DNA of 64,000 bases from Thermaurantimonas aggregans (GCF_003851885.1 NZ_BHZE01000009.1:1-64000), one strand, 5' to 3'. Shown: positions 54,284-63,746, counted from the stretch's first letter. Notes: generated by a model from the sequence alone, not told the origin. Numbers and translations: made by a program.

Positions 54284-56260
54284 TTAAAAATTATGTGACC
54301 AACCCACTCTAATCCATCGTCCTGGTAATACTATTCCGCCTCTATCCATATGTATTTGATCAAACATGTTTGATATTTCGAGATAAAGGGTATTTTTGTG
54401 TAAGGTGTAAGTAGCTTTGATATTTACTAAAATAGTTTCAGGGTATGTATTAATTGAATTGTTCGAATCTCTGTAAGTTCCCTTCCGATTTAAATAAATT
54501 ATTTGATGAGAAAAATCGAGATTTTTTATCAGCCGATAAGATGTTGATAGCGCAACTTTATATTTTAGAATGTCTAAAGCATAAAGGGAAGAAAAATTTT
54601 GATTAATGCGCGTAAAATCTGTGTAGGATGCATTCACCTGAATCCAGCTAATTCTCAGCGGATTTTTATTAAAAAGTTTTTTGAAAAAACCCTCCATTCC
54701 GTAAAATAATACTTGAGTGATATTAGCTGCAAATACCTGATTAGAGTCCGGATATCGAATCCAATCAATCAACTGTTTTGAATCTCTTATAAAAAATGAA
54801 ATGCTACTGCTCGAAGATGGTGTAAATCTTCGCATTCCAACCTCGTAATTAAAGGAGATTTCTGGCTTAAGATTTATACTGCCTATGGCTCCACCAACGT
54901 TGTAGAACAAATCTGTATATGTTGGCATTCTAAAAGCCTTATTGAATCCAATCCAGAATGATTGTTTTTGATTTTTCTTCCATAAAATATCCAAACCGTA
55001 CAGTGTATTAGAACCAAAAAAGCTATTTATATTTTTCCAAATTCCATAATTAACAGACACTTTTTTAGTAATGGGAAGATAGTGATCAATACTAAAGGAA
55101 TTATTTATTCTGTTGTGATAACGTGTTAGCAATACATTTTCTTCAAAAGGCATTTTAATTGATTCCATTAGATTAAAGCCTAATCTGTTACTCCAAATCC
55201 ATTCGGTACGGAATTCGTATCCTAAATTTAAATTTCCGAAAAATCCCATATCTAGTGTGCTATGCCAATCAATAGTGCTAGTGCGAGTGAGGTGGAAATT
55301 GTGTCCACGATAGTATACACCGTTTAAAAATTTTGCTGTATCCCCATTCTCTTTAATAAAATAATTTTCAGGTGAGTAACTATAAAAATTTCTACCCTCT
55401 CTAAATAGTTCGAAACGGTCGTGATGCTCTCTGTAATAAATATTCAATTTATGCGTCCATAAATCGCCATAATACGTGTAAGAAATAGCTGTTAATAAAT
55501 GCTTTATAGTTTCATGCTGTTCTGGATACAAAAAGGAATAAAAATTTTGAGCTCCAAATCTGCTTGTATTGACTCCTATAATGAATGAAAATGAATTATT
55601 TTCGTTTGATTTATTTGCCTTTAAATTAAGCGAAAATCTTTCAGCATCTGTATTGAAAATATATCCATTATGTTTTAAAAAATTAACGGAATTATAAAAT
55701 TTCCAAGTATTTTTTATTGTTCTATTTAATTGAAAAATACCTTCAAATAATCCATTTTGACCTGCAATAAGATCAACTTGATTTTGTTTTTCTTTCTGTG
55801 TTTTAGTTACTATATTAATGGCACCAGAAAAAGCGCCTTGGCCAAACATCCTAGAGGCCCCTCCAGGCAGTATTTCAATGCGCTCTATGTCTTCAGGCTG
55901 TATAGGTACATTCATGGCATGATGTCCTGTTTGGGGATCTAATAATTTAATCCCGTCAATCATTATCAGCGTTTGATCAAAAGTTCCTCCTCTGATTCCA
56001 ACATCTGTTTGTATTCCAAAAGGGCCTCGGCTTCGTACATCTATTCCTGGTACAAGGTATAGGATGTCAGCGATCGAACGGGCTGTTGATGTTTTGATCT
56101 CCTCAGAGGATATAACATATATATTTTTTGGAGCCTCCTTTAGTGTTAAAGTCTGTCGGCTTGCATTCACTTCTACTTCTTTAAGAATGATGGAAGTATC
56201 TTTTTGAGAGAAAGCACTTATATATGCAACAGTCATAAATAAAATACTAATTTTTTTCAT
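54284..56260 (-). CDS. TonB-dependent outer-membrane receptor
   Basis: 658 residues. Signal peptide ending ISAFSQ, an N-terminal TonB-box-like stretch, a plug domain (about 40-150; KEAPKNIYVISSEEI, VPGIDVRSRGPFGIQTDVGIRGGTFDQTLIMIDGIK split by motif, ILPGGASRMFGQGAFSGAINIVTK) and a 22-strand barrel to the end RWIRVGWSHNF. Substrate unknown (vitamin or siderophore). I start at ATG 56260, which overlaps the phosphopantetheinyl transferase stop as ATGA; the longer frame is not needed. Confidence 0.93.
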   Translation of the reverse strand: MKKISILFMTVAYISAFSQKDTSIILKEVEVNASRQTLTLKEAPKNIYVISSEEIKTSTARSIADILYLVPGIDVRSRGPFGIQTDVGIRGGTFDQTLIMIDGIKLLDPQTGHHAMNVPIQPEDIERIEILPGGASRMFGQGAFSGAINIVTKTQKEKQNQVDLIAGQNGLFEGIFQLNRTIKNTWKFYNSVNFLKHNGYIFNTDAERFSLNLKANKSNENNSFSFIIGVNTSRFGAQNFYSFLYPEQHETIKHLLTAISYTYYGDLWTHKLNIYYREHHDRFELFREGRNFYSYSPENYFIKENGDTAKFLNGVYYRGHNFHLTRTSTIDWHSTLDMGFFGNLNLGYEFRTEWIWSNRLGFNLMESIKMPFEENVLLTRYHNRINNSFSIDHYLPITKKVSVNYGIWKNINSFFGSNTLYGLDILWKKNQKQSFWIGFNKAFRMPTYTDLFYNVGGAIGSINLKPEISFNYEVGMRRFTPSSSSSISFFIRDSKQLIDWIRYPDSNQVFAANITQVLFYGMEGFFKKLFNKNPLRISWIQVNASYTDFTRINQNFSSLYALDILKYKVALSTSYRLIKNLDFSHQIIYLNRKGTYRDSNNSINTYPETILVNIKATYTLHKNTLYLEISNMFDQIHMDRGGIVLPGRWIRVGWSHNF

Positions 56261-56868
56261 ATCTCTACAGCTACTATACATATAAAATCTTTCTTCTCAA
56301 TATTGGTTAAATGAAACGATTGCAAATATTTTAAATAATCGATAGTTCCTTCTCCGTGTTCTGTATCAAACCAGCGTATTTTAATATTCGTTTTAAATTC
56401 TAATCCTTGCATATGTCCAGCTTTGTAAACGGCCTCTTTAGCACACCAAAGTTTAATTTTGTCTGTATTTGTTTTAATATTTAAAAGTTCTTCGGAGTTA
56501 GCAAATCTTTTTAAGATGTTGTCTTTAATACTTCTGTCATGTCGCTCAATATCAATGCCTACTTTTTTTGTTTTGTGATAAACTGCAGCTGCATATCCGT
56601 TTGTGTGGGCGATGCTTAAAAATCCATATTCAGTTCTAGGCGGCTTGTTTTCGAAGCATTCAAATTCAACTTTATGCTCAGTAACTTCCCGCGCACAGGC
56701 CCTACCAGCTAAAAATTCAAGTTTTTTTTCACCGTGAGTAAACGATTGTAACCTCTTGTGATCTTGTGCATTAAGAGGATATTTTTCAAGATAAAAACTT
56801 TCATCAGGAAGTATTCGACAAATTTTTGCATTAAGTTGATTTGTAACAAGAGAAAAGACGAATTGCAT
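56257..56868 (-). CDS. 4'-phosphopantetheinyl transferase superfamily protein
   Basis: Transfers phosphopantetheine from CoA to a carrier-protein serine. 203 residues with the superfamily motifs: FLAGRACAREV, LSIAHTNGYAA, the metal-binding GIDIE (about 102-106), and WCAKEAVYKAGH. Larger than AcpS, similar in size to Sfp/HetI-type enzymes, though the carrier is unknown (no PKS/NRPS in the window). Translationally coupled to the TonB receptor gene. Confidence 0.9.
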   Translation of the reverse strand: MQFVFSLVTNQLNAKICRILPDESFYLEKYPLNAQDHKRLQSFTHGEKKLEFLAGRACAREVTEHKVEFECFENKPPRTEYGFLSIAHTNGYAAAVYHKTKKVGIDIERHDRSIKDNILKRFANSEELLNIKTNTDKIKLWCAKEAVYKAGHMQGLEFKTNIKIRWFDTEHGEGTIDYLKYLQSFHLTNIEKKDFICIVAVEI

Positions 56869-56891
56869 GAATCACTTAAAATTAATATGTT

Positions 56892-56899
56892 CAAAGGTA
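56892..56899 (-). promoter_or_regulatory. Candidate -7 box (TACCTTTG) for the PPTase-TonB-hemD operon
   Basis: TACCTTTG on the minus strand, 23 nt before the ATG at 56868; a CAA (TTG on the minus strand) lies 16 nt further, slightly short for a -33 box. Confidence 0.42.
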
Positions 56900-56918
56900 G
56901 GCTTGGTCGATAGTTCAA

Positions 56919-56926
56919 TATTTTTG
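56919..56926 (+). promoter_or_regulatory. Candidate -7 box (TATTTTTG) for the lamin-tail protein gene
   Basis: TATTTTTG fits TAnnTTTG, 10 nt before the ATG at 56937, in the short divergent gap. No -33 box at the usual spacing. Confidence 0.36.
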
Positions 56927-56936
56927 CCTAAGCGAT

Positions 56937-59522
56937 ATGAAGCCGCATATTCTCATCTTTTTTTTGTGCATAATATCGAATGCCGTTCATTCTCAACCAG
57001 TTTGGCAAGATAATTTCTCGGACGGCAATTTTACAGTAAATCCTCCGTGGCAGGGATTGACCTCTCACTTTAGAGTGCAAAATGAAGAATTACAGCTTTA
57101 TGATACCACGTTAAGTGGAACTTCTTGGTTATCTACAGGCAGCACGGCAGCGTTTAATGGATTTTGGCAGTTTAAAGTTCGGCTAGAGTTTAACCCTTCT
57201 ACTCAAAATTTTGCTCAAGTGTTCATTGTATCGAATCTGGCTGATGTATCTGGAGCAGTCAATGGGTACTTTGTGCGCATTGGAGGTACTACGAATAGAA
57301 GAATTAGTCTTGTTCGCCGTAGTGGCACAACTAATACGACTTTGATAGAATCGGTTGACAATGTTGTAAATACAAATGTGGTAAACGCCCGGATACGGGT
57401 TGAAAACAACAATGGGGTATGGACGCTGATGTTTGATACTTCCGCTTCAGTTAATCCTAGTTATGTCGTTGCTGGTACTGCCTTTGATACGACTTTTAGA
57501 CGTTCGTCTTTTTTCGGGGTGCTATGTCGTTTCACTTCTACGCGCTTCGATAAAATGTTTTTCGACGACTTTGTAATACAAGCCGAAGAATTTAAAGATA
57601 CAGTGCCACCGGTAGTCACTTCAGTTGTGGCTTCTTCACCTACCCAGGTGGTAGTGCGGTTTAGTGAACCTGTATCAAATATTGCACTTCTTACCGGCAA
57701 TTACTTCATTTCTGATGGCATAGGTGCTCCCATCACTGCCCAATTTTTACCGGGAAGCACTACAGAAGTTCTCTTATCACTTAGTGCCCCTTTACAAATT
57801 AATAAGTTGTATTCCATAAGAATAGAAGAAGTTACAGATTTGGCTGGAAATGAAATTAGCACGACGGTACTGCCGCTGGCTTACACTGTGGTAAAAGCTT
57901 TTGATGTGGTAATAAATGAAATACTTGCAGATCCAACACCAGTAGTAGGACTTCCTGATGCGGAATATATTGAACTGTACAACCGATTAAATGTACCAGT
58001 GTCTCTTGATGGCTGGCGATTAATGGTAAACAATACTTCAATTGCTTTAAACGGTGTAATACCTGCAGATTCCTTTGCTGTAATTACTCGTTCTCAGGCA
58101 GTTGCTCTATTTCCTGCAAACATTACTACAATTGGAGTTAATATGTCGAGTACCCAGCTAACGAATTCGGGAGCTCGACTTCGACTGTTTAATTCAAACA
58201 ATGAACTCATCCATTCGGTCACATATTCTGATCAGTGGTATGCATCATCTGCAAAAAGAGAGGGAGGGTGGTCATTAGAGCAAGTGGATCCTACTAATTT
58301 TTGTGGTCAAGAGCGAAATTGGCGTGAGTCCGTACATCCATCTGGGGGAACCCCAGGACGAAGAAATTCAGTTAATGCTCCTAATCCCGATACCCTTCCA
58401 CTACGCATTACAAATTTTTCAATACCAACACCTACTCAAATTAGGTTGATTTTCAATAAATCCCTACACCCTTCCCCTGCTGTATTTCCCGATTTTTCTA
58501 TAAAACCCGATCCTGGAATTTTAGCGGTTAACTACGACTCAGTACTTGAGAATGCTTTGGTAATTGATTTAATCGACCCGCTTATTGAAGGTCTATTATA
58601 TGAAATGGAGGCAACAGTTAGACCGATTGATTGTCAATTGGCGCAGGCATTATCCGAAGTTTATTATTTTGGATTACCACTTGCACCTAGGCCAGGTGAT
58701 GTGATTTTAAACGAATTGCTCTTCAATCAGCCTACTAATGGGGCCAAGTTTATTGAGATAGTTAATACATCAACTAAAGTTTTAGACCTATCAAAAATCA
58801 AATTATCCAATGTAGAGGGAGGTCAATTTCAAAATATACAAGATATTACAGCAGACCCTATTTTGCTCCTTCCGGGTGCATATTTAGTGATTACAAATTC
58901 GATATCTGGAGTTCAAACTTTTTACAACACTGAATGTAATACGTGTTTTATTCAATCATCACTACCTACAATGAATATTGGGTCGGGCAATGTTGCTCTA
59001 CTAAATGCTGATTTAGAAGTATTCGATTATTTCGAATACGAAGAAAAGATGCATTCGCCGATGATTCGAAATCCGAAGGGAGTCTCTTTGGAAAGAATTT
59101 CATTTTCATCTCCTCAAAATGACAGCAGGTACTGGAAGTCAGCCGCACAACAAGTAGGATTTGCCACGCCTGGCTACAAGAATTCGCAGCAAGCAGTTGA
59201 AAGTAGTACAAATCAAGAATTAGAAGTTGTTCCAAAAACGTTTTCACCAAACAATGATGGATTCAACGATTTTGTACAGATCCATTATCAGTTAGATGAC
59301 AACAACTATGTAGGCACTTTACAGATTTCAGATTTGAACGGAAACCTAATAAAAACAGTAGCAGCTTCCGAATTGCTATCTGACAGCGGATATTTCGTTT
59401 GGGACGGCACGGATGAAAAGGGTAGAAAGGTTTCATTAGGCATTTATGTTGTAATCTTTGACCTATTTCATCCCGAAAGGGGTAGAAAAATTTTAAAATC
59501 ATCTGTTGGACTTACATATTAA
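56937..59522 (+). CDS. Secreted lamin-tail-domain protein with C-terminal gliding/FlgD-like domain
   Basis: 861 residues. Signal peptide ending AVHSQ; an N-terminal concanavalin-like region (about 25-215); a SbsA-type Ig-like domain (VVRFSEPVSNIALLTGNYFISD); a first lamin-tail domain (VINEILADPTPVVGLPDAEYIELYN); a second one (VILNELLFNQPTNGAKFIEI); and a C-terminal domain FSPNNDGFNDFV ... YFVWDGTDEKGRKVSLGIYVVIF, of the CHU_C/FlgD-like type often used by the type IX system. Surface or extracellular location is likely; function unknown. The arginase-family gene follows after 6 nt. Confidence 0.85.
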   Translation: MKPHILIFFLCIISNAVHSQPVWQDNFSDGNFTVNPPWQGLTSHFRVQNEELQLYDTTLSGTSWLSTGSTAAFNGFWQFKVRLEFNPSTQNFAQVFIVSNLADVSGAVNGYFVRIGGTTNRRISLVRRSGTTNTTLIESVDNVVNTNVVNARIRVENNNGVWTLMFDTSASVNPSYVVAGTAFDTTFRRSSFFGVLCRFTSTRFDKMFFDDFVIQAEEFKDTVPPVVTSVVASSPTQVVVRFSEPVSNIALLTGNYFISDGIGAPITAQFLPGSTTEVLLSLSAPLQINKLYSIRIEEVTDLAGNEISTTVLPLAYTVVKAFDVVINEILADPTPVVGLPDAEYIELYNRLNVPVSLDGWRLMVNNTSIALNGVIPADSFAVITRSQAVALFPANITTIGVNMSSTQLTNSGARLRLFNSNNELIHSVTYSDQWYASSAKREGGWSLEQVDPTNFCGQERNWRESVHPSGGTPGRRNSVNAPNPDTLPLRITNFSIPTPTQIRLIFNKSLHPSPAVFPDFSIKPDPGILAVNYDSVLENALVIDLIDPLIEGLLYEMEATVRPIDCQLAQALSEVYYFGLPLAPRPGDVILNELLFNQPTNGAKFIEIVNTSTKVLDLSKIKLSNVEGGQFQNIQDITADPILLLPGAYLVITNSISGVQTFYNTECNTCFIQSSLPTMNIGSGNVALLNADLEVFDYFEYEEKMHSPMIRNPKGVSLERISFSSPQNDSRYWKSAAQQVGFATPGYKNSQQAVESSTNQELEVVPKTFSPNNDGFNDFVQIHYQLDDNNYVGTLQISDLNGNLIKTVAASELLSDSGYFVWDGTDEKGRKVSLGIYVVIFDLFHPERGRKILKSSVGLTY

Positions 59523-59528
59523 ATTAAG

Positions 59529-60530
59529 ATGATAGATTTCGATCCAAACGGACCTGCTCTTCACGACGGCATTTTCGGGCTTCCTTTTAACGAGCAAAAT
59601 GCTGAGCTCATCATTTTACCGGTTCCCTGGCAAGTGACCGTAAGCTATGGCGAAGGCACAGCTGATGCCCCCGCTGCCATTAAAGAGGCATCAAAACAGG
59701 TTGATTTGTATCACCCATTGAATCCGGGAGCATGGAGAAAAGGAATTTATATGCCTGAGCCTTCGAGAGAACTCTATGAGAAAAGCTCCTTTTGGCGTGA
59801 GAAAGTGGCAGACTACCTCGATAATATAGCCACCGAAAAACCTGAAGATTCCTTTTTTAAGGCAGTCGATTCAGCTTGTGAAGAGTTGAATAAGTGGGTT
59901 CACGATCAAGCAACAAAATTTTTAAAAAAAGAAAAAAAACTCATCCTTCTCGGCGGTGATCATAGCACACCATTAGGATATATTCAGGCATTAACTGAGA
60001 AACATGAATCCTTTGGTGTACTTCAGATAGACGCCCATATGGATTTTCGAAAGGCTTATGAAGGATTTACGTATTCACATGCGTCGATCAGCTATAATTT
60101 TATGCAGCTTTCTGGAGTTTCCAAAGTCGTTCAGGTTGGGATTCGCGACTATTGCGATGAAGAATTAGAATTTGCTAAAAGTCTTGGCAATAAGGCAGAA
60201 ATATTCTTTAGTTACGACATTCAAAAGAGAAAATACAGAGGTGAGAGTTGGGATGCGATTTGTCAATCGATAGTTGAAAGTTTGCCAGAAAAGATATATA
60301 TTTCATTTGACATCGATGGTCTAGATCCTAAACTATGTCCAAATACGGGTACTCCGGTACCGGGAGGATTGGAATTTGAGGAAGTTCAATATCTTTTGGA
60401 AAAAATAAAAAATTCTGGAAAAAATATCATTGGTGCTGATCTGAATGAAGTTGGCGTGTATGCCACAAGCGATTGGAATCAGAACGTAGGAGCTCGTGTA
60501 CTCTACATGCTCTGTAACATTATTCTGTAA
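59529..60530 (+). CDS. Arginase/agmatinase/formimidoylglutamase family ureohydrolase
   Basis: 333 residues. Binuclear manganese hydrolase fold with all metal motifs: LLGGDHS (His), LQIDAHMD (two Asp and His) and SFDIDGLDP (two Asp). SYGEGTADAPAAI at the N-terminus is typical of agmatinase-like members. The substrate (agmatine, arginine or formimidoylglutamate) cannot be fixed from sequence. It is placed behind the lamin-tail gene, probably co-transcribed without functional link. Confidence 0.88.
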   Translation: MIDFDPNGPALHDGIFGLPFNEQNAELIILPVPWQVTVSYGEGTADAPAAIKEASKQVDLYHPLNPGAWRKGIYMPEPSRELYEKSSFWREKVADYLDNIATEKPEDSFFKAVDSACEELNKWVHDQATKFLKKEKKLILLGGDHSTPLGYIQALTEKHESFGVLQIDAHMDFRKAYEGFTYSHASISYNFMQLSGVSKVVQVGIRDYCDEELEFAKSLGNKAEIFFSYDIQKRKYRGESWDAICQSIVESLPEKIYISFDIDGLDPKLCPNTGTPVPGGLEFEEVQYLLEKIKNSGKNIIGADLNEVGVYATSDWNQNVGARVLYMLCNIIL

Positions 60531-60707
60531 AATGTTATTTTTTTAAAAAAAATGTGGCTACTTTTAGATAATTTTTTAAGTAATTCATTAAATTATTCAA
60601 TTTGGTGATTTTTGTAAAGAGTTGGAAAACAATATGATAAGATTATTAAACTGAGATTTAATGATTTAAAAATTTTCCTTTTATACAATATTTAATGAAA
60701 GTATCTA

Positions 60708-60715
60708 TAAATTTG
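60708..60715 (+). promoter_or_regulatory. Candidate -7 box (TAAATTTG) for the OmpA-type gene
   Basis: TAAATTTG fits TAnnTTTG, 19 nt before the ATG at 60735. The 204-bp gap is AT-rich with long A and T runs, as often ahead of highly expressed outer-membrane genes; no gene is seen there. Confidence 0.42.
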
Positions 60716-60734
60716 CCAAGTAAATAAAATCAAT

Positions 60735-62138
60735 ATGAGAAAAGTTTCACTCCTTGGCTTCGCTCTACTTTCTTTACATGTTTTTGGTCAGACAAATTAT
60801 TTGGATGAGTACAGAACATGGTCAATCGGAGGTGGAATAGGTCACACATACATGTTGGGTGATTTAAAAAGTTTTCAACAAGGTCGTGATCAGTATACCA
60901 GAGCTAATGCTAGAGGCGGATTTACTGTTGCTGGTTACGGTCATATTACGAAATTCATTAATCCATTTTTCGGATTACAAGCAGCATTAACTGCTGGTAG
61001 AGTTACTGGTACCCCAGGAACCCAGTCAGGTAATATTCCAGGACGCCATTTCATCGGCTCGATCATTGTACCTGAAATAAATGCTTCAATAAATTTTATT
61101 AATGCTTTTCGTATTGGAGAGGTACGACCGACAAAACACTCTTTTATTGGGTCTGTTGGATATGGTTTTGCAATTTATGATTATGAAGTTTACATAAATA
61201 ATACCCCTACACCTAACTACACTGCAGGGTTTAATTGGAGACAAGCCGTAGCGGTTCCCGTGGGATTTAATTATAAATATAGACTATCGAATACCTGGGA
61301 TTTTGATGCTGGAATAAAGGGATTTTTCTTTAATTCAGACCTGATTGATGGTACTGTTTATGGATCAACAAATGATCAGGTGATTTTTACTTCAGTTGGA
61401 GCGACATATAATTTTGGAACAAAAGCTGGTAAAAAAGAATCTGTAGTTTATCGCTCACCAGTTTCTGATCTTTATGAATTTACAGCATCAGTGCGCAGAG
61501 ATATGGATAAAATTACAAAGGATGATGATGGCGACGGTGTTCCAAATATGTTTGATAAGGAGCCAAATACTGCAAAAGGTGCTGTAGTAGATGGTGCTGG
61601 TCGTGCGCTTGATGTAGATGGGGATGGTATTCCCGATCATTTGGATGAAGATCCATTTTCACCTAAAGGCGCTAAAGTAGATAGCAAAGGTCGTGAACTT
61701 GATTCTGATGGAGATGGAGTACCCGACTCCCGTGATTTAGAGCCGAATACTCCAAAAGGTTCTCTAGTTGATGTTAGAGGTCGTGCAATTAAATCAGTTG
61801 GAGGAGGTTTAAACGATGCCTTCATTCCGCAAGTGTATTTTGCAGTAAATTCAGCATTAGTAACTTCAGCTAACGCTGAAAGATTAGCTGTGGTAGCCAG
61901 ACTACTTAATGCTAACCCGGATATGAAATTAAAAGTTATTGGTCACACAGATAAAACAGGAGGGGAAGAATACAATAGAAGACTTGGGCAAAGAAGAGCT
62001 GATGCTGTTGTTGACTATCTAGTAAGAAATTTCGGTATCGATAAGTCGCGTTTTACAACCGAATCGGCAGGAAAGTCTCAACCTCTATCACCAAGACTTC
62101 TCAATATCAATAGAAGAGTAGAGTTCATTATTCAGTAA
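60735..62138 (+). CDS. OmpA-family outer-membrane protein with thrombospondin type 3 repeats
   Basis: 467 residues. Signal peptide ending VFGQ, an N-terminal eight-stranded-barrel-like region (about 25-250), three calcium-type repeats of exactly 30 residues (from 263, 293 and 323; DxDGDGxPD), then an OmpA peptidoglycan-binding domain (about 350-467; VIGHTDKTGGEEYNRRLGQRRADAVVDYL). Ties the outer membrane to the cell wall; calcium binding in the linker is expected. Single gene with a strong terminator. Confidence 0.93.
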   Translation: MRKVSLLGFALLSLHVFGQTNYLDEYRTWSIGGGIGHTYMLGDLKSFQQGRDQYTRANARGGFTVAGYGHITKFINPFFGLQAALTAGRVTGTPGTQSGNIPGRHFIGSIIVPEINASINFINAFRIGEVRPTKHSFIGSVGYGFAIYDYEVYINNTPTPNYTAGFNWRQAVAVPVGFNYKYRLSNTWDFDAGIKGFFFNSDLIDGTVYGSTNDQVIFTSVGATYNFGTKAGKKESVVYRSPVSDLYEFTASVRRDMDKITKDDDGDGVPNMFDKEPNTAKGAVVDGAGRALDVDGDGIPDHLDEDPFSPKGAKVDSKGRELDSDGDGVPDSRDLEPNTPKGSLVDVRGRAIKSVGGGLNDAFIPQVYFAVNSALVTSANAERLAVVARLLNANPDMKLKVIGHTDKTGGEEYNRRLGQRRADAVVDYLVRNFGIDKSRFTTESAGKSQPLSPRLLNINRRVEFIIQ

Positions 62139-62150
62139 AAATTGGATAAG

Positions 62151-62179
62151 AAAAGCCGGCCAAAGGCCGGCTTTTTTTT
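62151..62179. terminator. Bidirectional terminator between the OmpA-type gene and hsp20
   Basis: Perfect 8-bp GC stem (AGCCGGCC 62154-62161, GGCCGGCT 62165-62172) with an AAA loop, flanked by T8 on the plus side and by AAAA (T4 on the minus strand) on the other. It serves both convergent genes. Confidence 0.88.
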
Positions 62180-62187
62180 ATACACTC

Positions 62188-62631
62188 TTATTTAATTTCA
62201 ATCATTTTAGATGTAGAAACTTCAGCTTTTACTTTTTTTGGAAGTATGATGTTTAAAATACCATCTTTGTAATCTCCGCTGATCTTTTCTACATCGATTT
62301 CGTCTTCAGGTATTGTGAAAGATCTGCTGAAAGATTGATATACAAACTCTCTGCGAGTGTATTTATCCTTTTCTTCGTGTTCTTCTTTCTTTTCAAAACT
62401 TATTGTCAGAATACCTTTTTCAAGGTTTACTTTAATATCTTCTTTTTTGAGGCCTGGTATTGCCATTTCAACTTTATACTCTGTATCGTTTTCCTTGATG
62501 TTAACAGCAGGATAAGCAGGAGCTTTCGGGAAAGCTACAGGAATTCTGAAGAAATCATCGTTAAAGATTTCATCCAGAATAGAGGGGATCATTCCAAATC
62601 CCATTGCAGGTCTTTTCATCAGTGTGCTCAT
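62188..62631 (-). CDS. Hsp20/alpha-crystallin small heat-shock protein
   Basis: ATP-independent holdase chaperone. 147 residues: N-terminal arm (MSTLMKRPAMGFGMIPSIL), alpha-crystallin domain (about 40-135; YKVEMAIPGLKKEDIKVNLEKGILTISFEK, EFVYQSFSRSFTIP), the conserved GILNIILPK and a C-terminal extension. Promoter not identified: no CIRCE element or clear TAnnTTTG box in the 173-bp gap upstream. Confidence 0.95.
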   Translation of the reverse strand: MSTLMKRPAMGFGMIPSILDEIFNDDFFRIPVAFPKAPAYPAVNIKENDTEYKVEMAIPGLKKEDIKVNLEKGILTISFEKKEEHEEKDKYTRREFVYQSFSRSFTIPEDEIDVEKISGDYKDGILNIILPKKVKAEVSTSKMIEIK

Positions 62632-62804
62632 GGCTTTGAGGTTTTGGTTAGACTACTTCACTCTATCCAATCTCTATACCTGAGCCATTTTTAGGAATTT
62701 TTGCCAGTTTTTTAATAGTTTTTCTAAAAAAAACTGAAAAAATGACTTAATTTGAGTGTAGTTTTTGGGAGTTATTCTGTCAAAAATTCCGATTTTTACG
62801 GCTT

Positions 62805-63746
62805 TTACACTTTCAGTTTATTGGTCAGTTTAGAAAGCATTTCTGAAACCATCTTTTCTAGGGTAAATCTTGGATTCCAGTTCCAGTCTTGTCTTGCTTG
62901 CGTATCATCAATTGACTGAGGCCAACTATCGGCGATGTTTTGTCTGAAGTCTGGTGAATAACGAATTTGAAAATCTGGTATATGTTTCTTTATTAAGGCA
63001 GCTAATTCAGAAGGTGTAAAATCAAAAGCAGAAATATTGTACGATGTTCTGGTCTTGATCGTTTCTGCTTCAGTTGTCATTAGTCGAATGGTTGCCTCAA
63101 TTGCGTCGTCTATATACATCATGGGCAAACGGGTGTCTTCTTTAAGAAAACAGGTGTATGATTTGTTTCGTAAAGCTTCATAAAAGATTTCAACCGCATA
63201 ATCAGTTGTTCCCCCACCTGGTTCAGCTTTCCAGCTTATTAAGCCTGGATATCGGACGGATCGAACATCTACCTTGTGTTTTTGATAATACCATTGGCAT
63301 AATAACTCCCCAGCGTATTTACTAATACCGTAGATTGTAGTTGGCTCAATTATAGTCGATTGAGGCGTATTTATTTTTGGCGTTGTAGGACCAAATATTG
63401 CGATGCTGCTCGGCCAAAAAATTTTTTTAATAAGACCCTCTTTTGCAAATTCTAAAATTGTAAAAAGTGTATCCATATTGAGCTTCCAGGCGAGTAATGG
63501 TTTTTTTTCGCCTGTGGCAGAAAGCATAGCTACAAGATGATAAACAGTGGTAATTTTCTCATGAATGATTACCTCTTTAATGGCTTCTTTATCTAATGCA
63601 TCGAGCTGAAGAAATTTACATTTGGGATTTTCAGGTATTTTAAGGTCTGAAGCAATTACATTTTCAGTTCCAAAGATTTCAATTAATTTTTCAGTCAAGT
63701 CTATTCCAACCTGACCAGCTGCACCTAAGATCAGAATTTTTTCCAT
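62805..63746 (-). CDS. L-threonine 3-dehydrogenase, SDR (epimerase-like) type
   Basis: Oxidises threonine to 2-amino-3-ketobutyrate with NAD. 313 residues. Rossmann motif GAAGQVG (8-14), catalytic YGISKYAGE, and the block RYPGLISWKAEPGGGTTDYAVEIF that characterises the epimerase-like threonine dehydrogenases known from Bacteroidota. A related NAD-dependent epimerase of other specificity is the main alternative. Behind a partial epimerase-like gene with a 53-nt gap. Confidence 0.88.
   Translation of the reverse strand: MEKILILGAAGQVGIDLTEKLIEIFGTENVIASDLKIPENPKCKFLQLDALDKEAIKEVIIHEKITTVYHLVAMLSATGEKKPLLAWKLNMDTLFTILEFAKEGLIKKIFWPSSIAIFGPTTPKINTPQSTIIEPTTIYGISKYAGELLCQWYYQKHKVDVRSVRYPGLISWKAEPGGGTTDYAVEIFYEALRNKSYTCFLKEDTRLPMMYIDDAIEATIRLMTTEAETIKTRTSYNISAFDFTPSELAALIKKHIPDFQIRYSPDFRQNIADSWPQSIDDTQARQDWNWNPRFTLEKMVSEMLSKLTNKLKV

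Noticed and set aside
61521-61790. Tandem repeat considered as CRISPR-like or intergenic repeat
   Set aside because: It lies in frame in the OmpA-type gene and encodes calcium-binding type 3 repeats.
62632-62804. CIRCE or other heat-shock operator ahead of hsp20
   Set aside because: No TTAGCACTC-type inverted repeat is present in the gap.
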